Assembly: GCA_030038445.1 (NCBI GenBank)
Contig: JASHOW010000039.1
Location: 1 to 49,675, forward strand
Source of the DNA: Nitrosopumilaceae archaeon
Lineage (GTDB): Archaea > Thermoproteota > Nitrososphaeria > Nitrososphaerales > Nitrosopumilaceae
Length of the DNA stretch: 49,675 nucleotides
Direction of reading: 5' to 3'
Shown here: positions 39,819-48,870 of the stretch, one piece after another
Layout of the letters: each line of letters starts with the position of its first letter
How positions within the stretch are numbered: position 1 is the first letter of the stretch
Translations under genes and position numbers: made by a program
The notes under the pieces: generated by a model
Told to the model about the DNA's origin: nothing
Database searches by the model: none
Seen by the model: only the letters and a program-made list of their open reading frames with translations

Positions 39819-40591
39819 TGGACATCATCTTTTATCTGTGCAATGACTTCGTTTTTGAGCGCTTCAACAATTTGATGATAGTATTTCTGGAGATTTTCAT
39901 CTTCAGCAAGTCTTGGTCTTCTGTAATCTATGACAATCTCTTTTTTTATTTTAGAAGGTCTGTTTGTGAAAACTACTACTCTATTTCCAAGAACAACAGA
40001 TTCGGAGATATTATGCGTCACAAATATTATAGTCTTTTTTGTCCTCTCCCAGATAAGCTGGAGCTCAACAAGAAGCAAGTCCCTTGTCTGTGAATCAAGA
40101 GCCGCAAACGGTTCATCCATTAAAAGAATTTCTGGATCCATGGCAAATGCTCTTGCAATGGCTACTCTTTGTTTCATTCCGGTAGACAATTGATACGTAT
40201 ACGAGTCTGCAAACTTTGTAAGCTGCATCATGTCAAGATATCGTTGTGAGATTTGCCTGCGTTCGTCTTTTGGAATACCTGCCATCTTCAGTCCAAATTC
40301 CACATTATCTATAACTTTGAGCCACGGAAAGAGAGCACCTTCTTGAAATACCATAGTTCTGTCCGGCCCAGGAGTAGAAAGAGACTTGCCGTTAAGCAAG
40401 ATCTCGCCAGAGTCTGGTTTTTCAAGACCTGCAGCAATGTGTAGAAATGTGGTCTTGCCACATCCGGAAGGACCTACGATGCAGACAAAGTCTCCTTCCT
40501 GCACATCAAGGTTTAGCCCATCCAGCGCAAGTACCGCGGTGCCATTGTGATCAAAGTGCTTTACAATGTTTTTTGCTTGAAGCTTGGTCAT
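39815..40591 (-). CDS. ssuB: SsuB/TauB-type ABC transporter ATPase
   Basis: 258 residues. Walker A GPSGCGKTTF (40-49), Q-loop in VFQEGALFPWL, signature LSTGMKQRVAIARA, Walker B ILLMDEPFAALD and switch His in VTHNISESV. Closest in style to the nitrate/sulfonate/taurine family. First gene of the operon; a leader of about 60 bases carries an AAGGAG ribosome site 8 bases before the ATG, unlike the leaderless genes nearby. The palindrome at 40653-40669 overlaps its TATA. Confidence 0.92.
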   Translation of the reverse strand: MTKLQAKNIVKHFDHNGTAVLALDGLNLDVQEGDFVCIVGPSGCGKTTFLHIAAGLEKPDSGEILLNGKSLSTPGPDRTMVFQEGALFPWLKVIDNVEFGLKMAGIPKDERRQISQRYLDMMQLTKFADSYTYQLSTGMKQRVAIARAFAMDPEILLMDEPFAALDSQTRDLLLVELQLIWERTKKTIIFVTHNISESVVLGNRVVVFTNRPSKIKKEIVIDYRRPRLAEDENLQKYYHQIVEALKNEVIAQIKDDVQ

Positions 40592-40652
40592 CTCTTATCT
40601 CCTTTTTCTATTGCTATGGCACACTGTATTACCCGTAGTCAAGCCGACCTTC

Positions 40653-40669
40653 ATATAACAGCGTTATAT
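40653..40669 (-). promoter_or_regulatory. Operator-like palindrome over the ABC operon promoter
   Basis: ATATAAC (40653-40659), AGC, GTTATAT (40663-40669): perfect 7-base arms that contain the likely TATA of the leftward ssuB operon. A repressor bound here would block TBP. No TGCA boxes are present at this promoter. Confidence 0.5.
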
Positions 40670-40822
40670 TATAGTCGTTAAATAGTGTTCGAATTTTAGC
40701 TTGGACTAATTTGTTACATCTCACAAGTTGGAAAATAATTATATGATTTTTTGACAACATGAAACAAAAAAGAATAAAGATCATAAAAGATAAATGCGAA
40801 AATCTGATCACAGAAAACCTCA

Positions 40823-42010
40823 ATGAAAGGAAAGGCAGTTTTAGCTTTCTCTGGCGGACTTGACACATCCGTCGTAATAAAATATCTACAAGAAAAACAC
40901 AACCTGGATGTAGTCACCATTACGGTTGATGTTGGGCAGGGTGACGATCTCAAAAAAATTTCTGCCAAGGCAAAAAAACTTGGAGTAGTAAGACATTACA
41001 ACGTTGATGCAAGAAACGAGTTTGTCAATGACTTCATCATGCCGTCAATCAAGGCAAATGCACTGTATCAAAAGAAATATTGCCTTGCAACAGCACTTGC
41101 ACGTCCCCTAATTGCACAAAAAGTTGTAGAGATTGCAAAAAAGGAAAATGCAGAGGCACTGGCCCATGGATGCACTGGAAAAGGAAATGACCAAGTGCGA
41201 TTTGATGTCACGATGCGATCAGACTCTACGCTTCCAATTATAGCTCCCATACGAGATCTTAATCTCACCCGTGACGTGGAATTAAAATTTGCAAAAAAAC
41301 ACGGAATAGAGATTGACACTACAGCAAAAAGGTTCAGCATAGATCAAAACCTATGGGGTAGAGCAATAGAGGGCGGAGATCTTGAAGATGCGTACGCAGA
41401 ACCGCCAGAAGATGCGTTCATTTGGGTCAAGACCAAGAATCTTCCAGACAAACCACAGTATATGGAAATAAAGTTTGACAAGGGAGTTCCAGTTGCAGCA
41501 GACAGCAAAAGTCTAAAGCCAATTGAGTTAATTGAATACGTCAACAAAAAGGCAGGTGCATCTGGCATAGGAATAGTCGATCATATAGAAGACAGGGTTG
41601 TCGGAATAAAATCTCGTGAGGTGTACGAAACACCCGCTGCTCTTTGCCTCATTGAAGCACATACTGATCTAGAGAAAATGGTTTTGACAAAACATGAATT
41701 GAAATTCAAGGCAATGGTTGATTCGGAATGGTCATGGTTAGCGTATTCTGGACTCTGGCAGGACCCTCTGAAAACAGATTTAGATATGTTTATCAATGCG
41801 TCTCAAAAGAGAGTTAGCGGAACTGTAAAGCTAAAAATGTTCAAAGGAAGTCTTAGAGTTGTTGGTCGAAAATCAGATTATTCATTGTACAGTCATGACT
41901 TGGCAACATATGGTTCGGGTTCCACTTTTGATCAGACCCTTGCAAAGGGATTTGTAGAATTATGGGGACTGCAATCAACAGAAGCTAATAAATTACTAAA
42001 AAAGAGGTGA
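40823..42010 (+). CDS. argG: Argininosuccinate synthase
   Basis: 395 residues; condenses citrulline and aspartate with ATP. P-loop AFSGGLDTS (8-16), HGCTGKGNDQVRFD and IDQNLWGRAIEGGDLEDAY are diagnostic. The full length matches the family. ATG at 40823 follows an AT-rich box near 40785-40798. It leads the LysW/ArgX cluster, and lysW follows its stop by 11 bases, tying that cluster to arginine. Confidence 0.95.
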   Translation: MKGKAVLAFSGGLDTSVVIKYLQEKHNLDVVTITVDVGQGDDLKKISAKAKKLGVVRHYNVDARNEFVNDFIMPSIKANALYQKKYCLATALARPLIAQKVVEIAKKENAEALAHGCTGKGNDQVRFDVTMRSDSTLPIIAPIRDLNLTRDVELKFAKKHGIEIDTTAKRFSIDQNLWGRAIEGGDLEDAYAEPPEDAFIWVKTKNLPDKPQYMEIKFDKGVPVAADSKSLKPIELIEYVNKKAGASGIGIVDHIEDRVVGIKSREVYETPAALCLIEAHTDLEKMVLTKHELKFKAMVDSEWSWLAYSGLWQDPLKTDLDMFINASQKRVSGTVKLKMFKGSLRVVGRKSDYSLYSHDLATYGSGSTFDQTLAKGFVELWGLQSTEANKLLKKR

Positions 42011-42021
42011 AAAGTTAAAGA

Positions 42022-42189
42022 ATGAATTGTCCAGAATGTGATGCAAATTTAAAAATTCCAGGTGATGCTAGTGTTGGCGAGATAGTATCTTGCCCTGATT
42101 GTGGAGCAGATTTTGAGATTGCTTCCAAAAGTGGCGCCACGTGTGAACTAAAACATGCTGAAAAAGTAGGCGAAGATTGGGGAGAGTAA
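42022..42189 (+). CDS. lysW: LysW amino-group carrier protein, copy 1
   Basis: 55 residues, a small acidic zinc-binding carrier on whose C-terminal Glu the substrate amino group is attached. Cys pairs CPEC and CPDC bind zinc; the C-terminus is the canonical EDWGE. It lies between argG (11 bases) and lysX/argX, which starts at the base after its stop. A GAGGTGA ribosome site precedes the ATG. Confidence 0.95.
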   Translation: MNCPECDANLKIPGDASVGEIVSCPDCGADFEIASKSGATCELKHAEKVGEDWGE

Positions 42190-43050
42190 ATGCCCAAAGT
42201 CCGTATCGTGTTTGATAGGGTGAGGCTAGAGGAAAAAATGCTTGAGGAAAAAGCTATCGAGCTTGGACACGATACAAAAATGATTGATGCAAAGACAACT
42301 AATGTTAATACTGAAAGCAAGAAAAATGATTTTGATTTTGGCGATGTTGTGTTGGAAAGATGCGTTAGTTATTTTCGTGGACTGCATTTTACAGCGTGCC
42401 TAGAATTTCTTGACGTTCCAGTTTTCAACAGATTTGAGGTTGCCAACAACTGTGGAAACAAGATGTTGACATCGTTGTTGTTGAAAAAACATGGTGTTCC
42501 CACTCCAAAGACGTATTTTTCATTCTCACCCGAGTCAGCAGTTGAGACGCTAGACAAGCATGGATATCCACTTGTCATAAAGCCAATCATTGGAAGTTGG
42601 GGTAGGGGAGTCATATTGCTAAAGGACAAGGATACAGCAGATGCCATAATAGAGGTAAGAGAATTGACAGATGGTCCACTAGACAGGATATTTTATCTTC
42701 AAGAGGCGATAAAAAGGCCGCCAAGGGATATACGCGCAATTGCGGTAGGAGACCAAGTCATAGCAGCGATGTATAGGACATCGCCTACTGGAGGATTTAA
42801 GACAAACATTGCACTGGGTGCAGAGCCCATCCCATGCGAGATAACAAAAGAGCTTGAGGATATTTGTATGAAAGCGTCAAAAGCAGTAGGGGGAGGAATT
42901 CTTGGAATTGATGTCATGGAAGATGAAAAAAGAGGACTTGTGGTTCATGAAGTAAACAACACTGTAGAATTCAAAGGCCTTGCAAAGGTTGCCAAATGCA
43001 ACATCCCAAAAGAAATGATACAGTATGCAGTTAGCTTGGCTGTTAGATGA
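42190..43050 (+). CDS. argX: LysX/ArgX-type LysW ligase, copy 1
   Basis: 286 residues, ATP-grasp ligase. It couples the carboxyl of the LysW C-terminal Glu to the amino group of glutamate (ArgX) or aminoadipate (LysX). Motifs: KPIIGSWGRGV (P-loop), AIKRPPRDIRAIAVG, GGFKTNIALGAE and VHEVNNTVEFKG. Genomic linkage to argG suggests glutamate as substrate, but the sequence alone does not settle ArgX versus LysX. ATG directly after the lysW stop. Confidence 0.9.
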   Translation: MPKVRIVFDRVRLEEKMLEEKAIELGHDTKMIDAKTTNVNTESKKNDFDFGDVVLERCVSYFRGLHFTACLEFLDVPVFNRFEVANNCGNKMLTSLLLKKHGVPTPKTYFSFSPESAVETLDKHGYPLVIKPIIGSWGRGVILLKDKDTADAIIEVRELTDGPLDRIFYLQEAIKRPPRDIRAIAVGDQVIAAMYRTSPTGGFKTNIALGAEPIPCEITKELEDICMKASKAVGGGILGIDVMEDEKRGLVVHEVNNTVEFKGLAKVAKCNIPKEMIQYAVSLAVR

Positions 43051-43107
43051 AAATGGAATTTAGAAAATTGAGTTTAAATTATACCACGTTATGCTAGGAG
43101 ATCACTT

Positions 43108-44160
43108 ATGAGAATAGGAGTAATTGGGGCATCAGGATATGTCGGAGGAGAGATTCTCAGACTGCTTGTTAGCCATCCCAAAGTTGAGATCACCACAGTA
43201 ACTTCACGACAGTATGTTGGAGAATATATTTCCAGAATACAACCAAGCCTGAAAGGGTTTACAGATCTTACATTTTCAGAATTAAATTATGACAAGCTAT
43301 CGGACAAGTGTGACTTGGTTTTTACTTCTGTGCCGCACGGTACCGCAGTTGATATTGTAAAAGAACTGTATGACAGAGGAATGAAAGTAATTGATTTGAG
43401 TGCAGACTATAGATTACATAATGCATCAGATTATGACAAGTGGTACGGCTGGAAGCACACACATCCAGATTATCTACCAAAATCAGTATTTGGAGTACCA
43501 GAACTTCACAGAGAAGAGATCAAAAAGGCACAACTTGTTTCATGCCCGGGATGTATGGCAGTCACATCAATACTTGGACTATACCCATTAGTAAAGAAAG
43601 GAATCATAGATACAGAACACATCATAGTGGATTCCAAGATAGGTTCATCAGGTGCAGGTGCTGGTTCTGAGGCTGGAACTCATCACGCAATGAGATCAGG
43701 CGTCATCAGACCATACAAGCCAGCAAAACACCGACATACAGGAGAGATCGAACAAGAGCTAAGCCAAGCAGCAGGAAAGAAGATTAAGGTATCAATGAGT
43801 CCACATGCAGTTGATATCGTAAGAGGGATTCTGTGTACAAATCACACTTTTCTTACACAGCAAGTAACAGAAATGGACCTTTGGAAGATATATCGTGAGC
43901 AGTACCAAAACGAGAAATTTGTCAGACTGATTCGTGACAAGAAAGGATTCTATAAATTTCCTGATCCAAAGTTTGTCGTAGGCTCGAACTTTTGTGATGT
44001 AGGATTTGATATTGACGAAGACAATAACAGGTTAGTGGTATTATCAGCATCAGATAACCTAATGAAGGGTGCAGCAGGCTCTGCCATACAAAACATGAAT
44101 GTAATGGCAGGATTCAATGAGATGGATGGCCTTACCTATTCTCCGCTAACTCCTGTGTGA
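43108..44160 (+). CDS. lysY: LysW-gamma-glutamyl/aminoadipyl phosphate reductase (LysY/ArgC)
   Basis: 350 residues, NADPH-dependent reductase making the semialdehyde on LysW. N-terminal Rossmann motif IGVIGASGYVGGEILRLL; active-site Cys in SCPGCMAVTS; HRHTGEIEQEL; SPHAVDIVRGI. A GGAG ribosome site (43097-43100) is 7 bases before ATG. An AT-rich TTTAAATTATA box at 43073-43083 could give an additional promoter. lysZ starts 4 bases after its stop. Confidence 0.93.
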   Translation: MRIGVIGASGYVGGEILRLLVSHPKVEITTVTSRQYVGEYISRIQPSLKGFTDLTFSELNYDKLSDKCDLVFTSVPHGTAVDIVKELYDRGMKVIDLSADYRLHNASDYDKWYGWKHTHPDYLPKSVFGVPELHREEIKKAQLVSCPGCMAVTSILGLYPLVKKGIIDTEHIIVDSKIGSSGAGAGSEAGTHHAMRSGVIRPYKPAKHRHTGEIEQELSQAAGKKIKVSMSPHAVDIVRGILCTNHTFLTQQVTEMDLWKIYREQYQNEKFVRLIRDKKGFYKFPDPKFVVGSNFCDVGFDIDEDNNRLVVLSASDNLMKGAAGSAIQNMNVMAGFNEMDGLTYSPLTPV

Positions 44161-44164
44161 AAAG

Positions 44165-44965
44165 ATGATCACGATCAAGATAGGAGGAAGTGTGGTAGAT
44201 GGACTTCATCCTTCTACAATAACAGACCTGAAAAAGGTTTCAGAACAAGAAAAGGTTATCATCGTACATGGCGGAGGAAAAGAGGTAACAAAAATTTCAG
44301 AGGCGTTAGGCAAAGAACAAAAATTCATTGTTTCTCCAGGTGGTATCAAGAGTAGGTACACTGACAAGGAAACTGTAGAAATTTTTACCATGGTGATGTC
44401 AGGCAAGATAAACAAAATGATAGTATCAATGTTACAGAAAAATGGAATCAATGCGGTGGGCCTTTCCGGCATAGATGGCAAGATAATCCAAGCAGAGAGA
44501 AAAAAGAAACTCATCATAATGAACGAGAAGGGAAGAAAGATGATAATTGACGGTGGCTACACCGGAAAGATACATGAGATCAACTCTGGCCTTATCCAAA
44601 TGATTTTAGATCATGGATACGTTCCAGTGATATCTCCTATTGCTACAAGTGAAGAATCAGATTTTCTAAATGTTGACGGTGATAGGGCAGCTGCATATGT
44701 TGCTGGTAAGATGAAATCAGACAAGATTTTGTTCCTTACTAACGTTGATGGTCTTTTGATGGATGACAAACTTGTCACAAGGCTCTCGCTTGAAGATGCC
44801 AAGGCAATACTTCCAAAGATAGGGTTTGGCATGGAAAAGAAGATACTAGCAGCTACAGAAGCAATTGAGATGGGTGTAAAGCAGGCACTGGTTGCAAACG
44901 GACAGAGGGAAAATCCAATATCAAAGGCTATAGATAACGACAACTGTACGGTGATCTCAAAATGA
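44165..44965 (+). CDS. lysZ: LysW-glutamate/aminoadipate kinase (LysZ/ArgB)
   Basis: 266 residues, amino-acid kinase fold; phosphorylates the side carboxyl of LysW-bound glutamate or aminoadipate. Motifs: IKIGGSVVDG, IVHGGGKEVTKIS, NAVGLSGIDGKII, FLNVDGDRAAAYVA and FLTNVDGLLMDDK. The ATG of lysJ overlaps its stop by 4 bases (44962-44965). Confidence 0.93.
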   Translation: MITIKIGGSVVDGLHPSTITDLKKVSEQEKVIIVHGGGKEVTKISEALGKEQKFIVSPGGIKSRYTDKETVEIFTMVMSGKINKMIVSMLQKNGINAVGLSGIDGKIIQAERKKKLIIMNEKGRKMIIDGGYTGKIHEINSGLIQMILDHGYVPVISPIATSEESDFLNVDGDRAAAYVAGKMKSDKILFLTNVDGLLMDDKLVTRLSLEDAKAILPKIGFGMEKKILAATEAIEMGVKQALVANGQRENPISKAIDNDNCTVISK

Positions 44966-46137
44966 CAGAAGACCAATTTATGGGAAATATCTACCAGAGA
45001 TTTCCTGTTACAATAGAGCGTGGCCTAGGAGCTCATGTTTGGGACATCAATGGTAAAGAATACATAGATTGTATGGGAGGCTATGGAGTTGCCCTTGTTG
45101 GTCATTGTAATCCGCGCGTAGTAAAGGCATTAAAGGCGCAGCTTGACAAAATAATTACCGTTCACAGCTCTCTATACAATAAGACAAGAGAAGAGTTTCT
45201 TGAAAAATTAATCAAAATTGCGCCATCTAGTCTTGGCCATGTATACCTCAATAACAGTGGTGCAGAGGCAACTGAAGCTGCAATAAAATTTGCTCGCAAG
45301 TTCACGGGCAAAAAGAAAATGATTGCCATGAACGGCTCATACCACGGAAAAACATTTGGTTCACTCTCAGTTACGTTTAATCAAAAATATCGCAAGGCAT
45401 TTGAGCCTCTTCTTAGTGATGTATCATTTACTCCGTTTGGTGATATTGAGGTACTACGAGCTACAATAACCCCCGATACGGCACTTGTCATATTAGAACC
45501 AATTCAGGGAGAAAGTGGCATTCATGTAGCTCCAGATGGTTTTCTCCAAGAGGTAAGAAAAGTGTGCAATGAGAACGGAGTAGTTTTGATATTTGATGAG
45601 ATTCAATCTGGCCTTGGCAGGACAGGCAAAATGTGGGCAAGCCAACACTGGGATACTGTACCAGACATCATGTGCCTAGCAAAAGGGATTGCTGGCGGTG
45701 TTCCAATGGGAGCAACCCTTGTCAAGCCAGATATTCTTTCATGTATAGGAAAGGGAGAACAGTCGTCTACCTTTGGCGGCAATCCTCTTTCATGTGCAGC
45801 AGGAATTGGAGCAATTGAAGCTTTGACTGAAGACAGATTGGTTGAAAATGCTGCAGTGATGGGTAAGCTATTCCGAGATGGATTTGAGAGATTAAAAGAA
45901 AAACACAAGATAATTCGCGAGGTACGCGGAAAAGGATTGATGATAGGAGTGGAGATGAAGTTTGAAGTAAAAGACATACTGTTTGACGGTATTGCAAATA
46001 ATTTGTTACTTCTTTATTCTGGAAAGAACATACTAAGATTGTTGCCACCTCTTGTTATTTCAGAGTCAGACATAAACAAAGCTTTAGAAACTCTCGATAT
46101 CATATTAACAAGGGAGGAGCAGAGAAGAAATGTCTAG
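44962..46137 (+). CDS. lysJ: LysW-lysine/ornithine aminotransferase (LysJ/ArgD)
   Basis: 391 residues, class III PLP aminotransferase giving LysW-bound lysine or ornithine. Motifs: NNSGAEATEAAIKFAR, NGSYHGKTFGSLSVT, IFDEIQSGLGRTGKMWA, and the PLP lysine in CLAKGIAGGVPMGAT. Translationally coupled to lysZ (ATGA overlap); the Lrp gene begins within its last codons. Confidence 0.93.
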   Translation: MTEDQFMGNIYQRFPVTIERGLGAHVWDINGKEYIDCMGGYGVALVGHCNPRVVKALKAQLDKIITVHSSLYNKTREEFLEKLIKIAPSSLGHVYLNNSGAEATEAAIKFARKFTGKKKMIAMNGSYHGKTFGSLSVTFNQKYRKAFEPLLSDVSFTPFGDIEVLRATITPDTALVILEPIQGESGIHVAPDGFLQEVRKVCNENGVVLIFDEIQSGLGRTGKMWASQHWDTVPDIMCLAKGIAGGVPMGATLVKPDILSCIGKGEQSSTFGGNPLSCAAGIGAIEALTEDRLVENAAVMGKLFRDGFERLKEKHKIIREVRGKGLMIGVEMKFEVKDILFDGIANNLLLLYSGKNILRLLPPLVISESDINKALETLDIILTREEQRRNV

Positions 46138-46549
46138 GGATAAGACTGATGAGATAATAATCGAGATGCTAAAGAAAGACTCTAGACAGTCTTTTGTTGA
46201 GATAGGCCAGAAAATTGGGCTATCCGAATCTGCGGTACGAAGAAGAGTAAAAAATCTAACCGATGGAGGTATAATAAAAAAATTCACCATAGAGACAGGC
46301 GACAACAATGCGACTAGTGCTATAATATTGATATCTGTGGACTCTTCTACTGACACTTCAAAGGTTTCTACAAAACTTTCAAAACTTCAGGGTGTCTACA
46401 CGGTATATGAGATAACCGGACAGTACGACATTGCAACAGTGATCAGGGCACCAAACATTACAGAGATTAATGCATGCATAGATGCACTACGTAAAGTGCC
46501 TGGCGTTTTTGACACAAATACGGTCATAATATTAAGAACTGTATCATAA
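46130..46549 (+). CDS. Lrp/AsnC-family regulator (LysM-like)
   Basis: 139 residues. N-terminal helix-turn-helix KTDEIIIEMLKKDSRQSFVE and IGLSESAVRRRVKNLTDGGI, then a RAM domain (ATSAIILISV...VYTVYEITGQYDIATVIRA). Lrp proteins near lys genes (LysM) sense lysine or arginine. It overlaps lysJ by 8 bases and has a GGGAGGAG ribosome site, so it is cotranscribed and likely autoregulates the cluster. Confidence 0.9.
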   Translation: MSRDKTDEIIIEMLKKDSRQSFVEIGQKIGLSESAVRRRVKNLTDGGIIKKFTIETGDNNATSAIILISVDSSTDTSKVSTKLSKLQGVYTVYEITGQYDIATVIRAPNITEINACIDALRKVPGVFDTNTVIILRTVS

Positions 46550-46665
46550 AACGGAATTCGGCTTTGCATTATAATCATTAGCGAAAATCGTTGTTAAGAG
46601 ATTAAATATGGACGAAATCTGTACGAATATGTTTATATTTGTAAAATTTTGCTACTAAATTAGCA

Positions 46666-47856
46666 ATGGATGATCCGAATTATTATGCATACAAGTACAA
46701 TGAAATGGGACCAAAACCAAAGAAGATACAAATTCTAGATAGCACTCTAAGGGAGGGAGAACAGCATCCTGGTGTTACATTTTCTAATAAACAAAGAATC
46801 CAGATTGCTTGGATGTTAGATTATTTTGGTGTCAACCAGATTGAGATTTCACCTGTAGTATCACCAGATCACAAGGAAGCTACCAAGACAATAATCAAGC
46901 AAGGACTCAAAGCAGACATTGTTGTTCATGTGCGTGCATTAAAGGAAGATGTAGATGTTGCGTTGGATTGCGGTGCAACATGGATGGCAACATATCTTGG
47001 AATTTCCGAGATTCACATGAAAGACAAATTGAGGATAACACGAGAAGAGGCACTAAGAAGGGCAGTAGAGACAGCTGAATATGCAAAGTCCCATGGACTG
47101 AAAATGCGATTTACAGTGGAGGATGGAAGTAGAGCCGACCCAGAATTTCTTGTCAAGATTTGCAAGGAGATAGCAGACGTTGGAGTTGATAGAATCAGCA
47201 TACCAGATACGGTTGGAATAATGAGACCAATAGGCATGTATAATTTGGTAAAGACAGTTCATGATAGTGTAAATACTCCGCTTGATGTGCACTGCCACAA
47301 TGACATTGGTCTTGCACTAGCTAATGCACTTGCAGGGTGTGATGCTGGAGCAGACCAGATTCATACAACTATTGATGGTATTGGAGAGAGGACTGGCATA
47401 CCTGCACTGGCAGAGACTGCAGTGGCACTAACATATCTTTACGAATCACCAAATAATTTCAGACTTGATATGCTGATGGATCTTTCAAGATTGATTGAGC
47501 AATACACAGGAATTGTGCCATATGATTCAAAACCAATTGTTGGTGCCACGGCGTACAAACACAAGGCAGGAACACACCTAGCAGCAATACTTCGAAACCC
47601 TGCAGCCTATGAGCCAATAGAGCCAAAGGTCGTAGGCAATAGAAGAAAGATTGTTTTTGGCGAGCTTGCAGGCAAGAACGGTGCTGCATACCTCATGTCG
47701 TTGTTGGGTCTTGATCAAGACGAGGAACATGCAAAGAAAGTAGCAGCAGGGCTCAAAAACCTAAGGATGGGCGACCTTCTTGAGATACCTCTTGATGACA
47801 GGCTTGAAAGAAAGATAATTAATGACACCCAAGTGAAGGTTAAGACAGGTAAATAA
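46666..47856 (+). CDS. Homocitrate synthase / isopropylmalate synthase family
   Basis: 396 residues, DRE-TIM metallolyase. It starts with ILDSTLREGEQHPGVTFS; metal His pair in LDVHCHNDIGLALANAL; GIGERTGIPALAE. Position before a LysW/LysX pair and lysK favours homocitrate synthase, the first step of aminoadipate formation. The C-terminal regulatory LeuA dimer domain is missing, as in homocitrate synthases. TTTATATTTG (46631-46640) about 27 bases before the ATG gives a leaderless start. Confidence 0.88.
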   Translation: MDDPNYYAYKYNEMGPKPKKIQILDSTLREGEQHPGVTFSNKQRIQIAWMLDYFGVNQIEISPVVSPDHKEATKTIIKQGLKADIVVHVRALKEDVDVALDCGATWMATYLGISEIHMKDKLRITREEALRRAVETAEYAKSHGLKMRFTVEDGSRADPEFLVKICKEIADVGVDRISIPDTVGIMRPIGMYNLVKTVHDSVNTPLDVHCHNDIGLALANALAGCDAGADQIHTTIDGIGERTGIPALAETAVALTYLYESPNNFRLDMLMDLSRLIEQYTGIVPYDSKPIVGATAYKHKAGTHLAAILRNPAAYEPIEPKVVGNRRKIVFGELAGKNGAAYLMSLLGLDQDEEHAKKVAAGLKNLRMGDLLEIPLDDRLERKIINDTQVKVKTGK

Positions 47857-47857
47857 C

Positions 47858-48022
47858 ATGAAATGTTTAGAATGTGATGCAAACATCAACCCCCCAAAAG
47901 ACTCCATGGAAGGCGAGATTGTGACTTGCCCAGACTGCGGTGCAAGTTTTGAGCTAGCAAAAGGATCCTCAGGATTTGAGTTAAAACCAGCACAGACTGT
48001 TGGTGAGGACTGGGGCCAGTGA
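47858..48022 (+). CDS. lysW: LysW carrier protein, copy 2, ending in Gln
   Basis: 54 residues. Zinc pairs CLEC and CPDC as in copy 1; the C-terminus reads GEDWGQ, i.e. CAG instead of a Glu codon before TGA. The start is 2 bases after the homocitrate-synthase stop; the second LysX gene begins inside its last codons (GTGA, 48019-48022). Canonical LysW needs the C-terminal Glu for substrate attachment, so this copy is non-canonical. Confidence 0.93.
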   Translation: MKCLECDANINPPKDSMEGEIVTCPDCGASFELAKGSSGFELKPAQTVGEDWGQ

Positions 48023-48867
48023 GCTCAGGCCTATCGATACTCTACGATACCATCAGGTGGGAAGAAAAAGCTCTGTTTGACGCCGCAAAGAAAAAGGGCG
48101 TCGATACAAAGATGGTTGATTGTAAGAGCATATCCATTAATTTAGATGGTAGTAAAGAAGAATACGATACCGCCATACAGCGATGTGTCAGCTATTATCG
48201 TAGTCTGCACTCCACTGCAGCTCTAGAAGGAAAAGGAGTCAATGTAATCAACAGCCTAAATACCAGCATATTTGCAGGAAACAAGCTTTTCACACATATG
48301 TTATTAGTAAAAGCTGGAGTGCCCACCCCATTTAGTGCAGTTGCATTTTCTGAAGATGCAGCACTCAGTCTTTTAGAAAAGAAAGGATATCCAATGGTAC
48401 TCAAGCCAACTGTAGGAAGTTGGGGTAGGATGATAGCTTTACTAAAAGACCGTGATTCTGCAGAAGGAATAATGGAAACACGTGAAAAAATGTATCCAAT
48501 CTACCAAGTATACTATCTCGAGGAGTTTGTCAACAGGCCTCCTCGCGATATTAGAGCAATCATGATAGGTGATGCAGTAGTTGCTGCAATATACCGCTAT
48601 TCTGGAGATGGTCAGTGGAAGACAAACATGGCGCTGGGCGGAAAGGCCGAACCGCTAAAGGTGACAAAAGAGATGGAAGAGATTTGTATAAAAGCAAAAG
48701 ATGCAGTACAGGGTCAGATAGTTGGTATCGATCTAATGGAGAGCAAGGAAAATGGCCTCGTGGTGCATGAGGTCAACAACACAACGGAATACAAAAATAC
48801 CGTGAGGGTTACTGGCGTAGATATACCAGCCTTGATGATAGATTACGCCATACAGTCGAGAAAATAA
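48019..48867 (+). CDS. lysX: LysX/ArgX-type LysW ligase, copy 2
   Basis: 282 residues, ATP-grasp. Motifs KPTVGSWGRMI, FVNRPPRDIRAIMIG, GQWKTNMALGGK and VHEVNNTTEYKN. It differs from copy 1 in the GG(F)KTN and NNT(V/T)E(F/Y)K substrate-proximal segments, consistent with a different substrate. Linkage to homocitrate synthase suggests aminoadipate. GTG start overlapping the LysW stop. Confidence 0.9.
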   Translation: MSSGLSILYDTIRWEEKALFDAAKKKGVDTKMVDCKSISINLDGSKEEYDTAIQRCVSYYRSLHSTAALEGKGVNVINSLNTSIFAGNKLFTHMLLVKAGVPTPFSAVAFSEDAALSLLEKKGYPMVLKPTVGSWGRMIALLKDRDSAEGIMETREKMYPIYQVYYLEEFVNRPPRDIRAIMIGDAVVAAIYRYSGDGQWKTNMALGGKAEPLKVTKEMEEICIKAKDAVQGQIVGIDLMESKENGLVVHEVNNTTEYKNTVRVTGVDIPALMIDYAIQSRK

Positions 48868-48870
48868 GAA

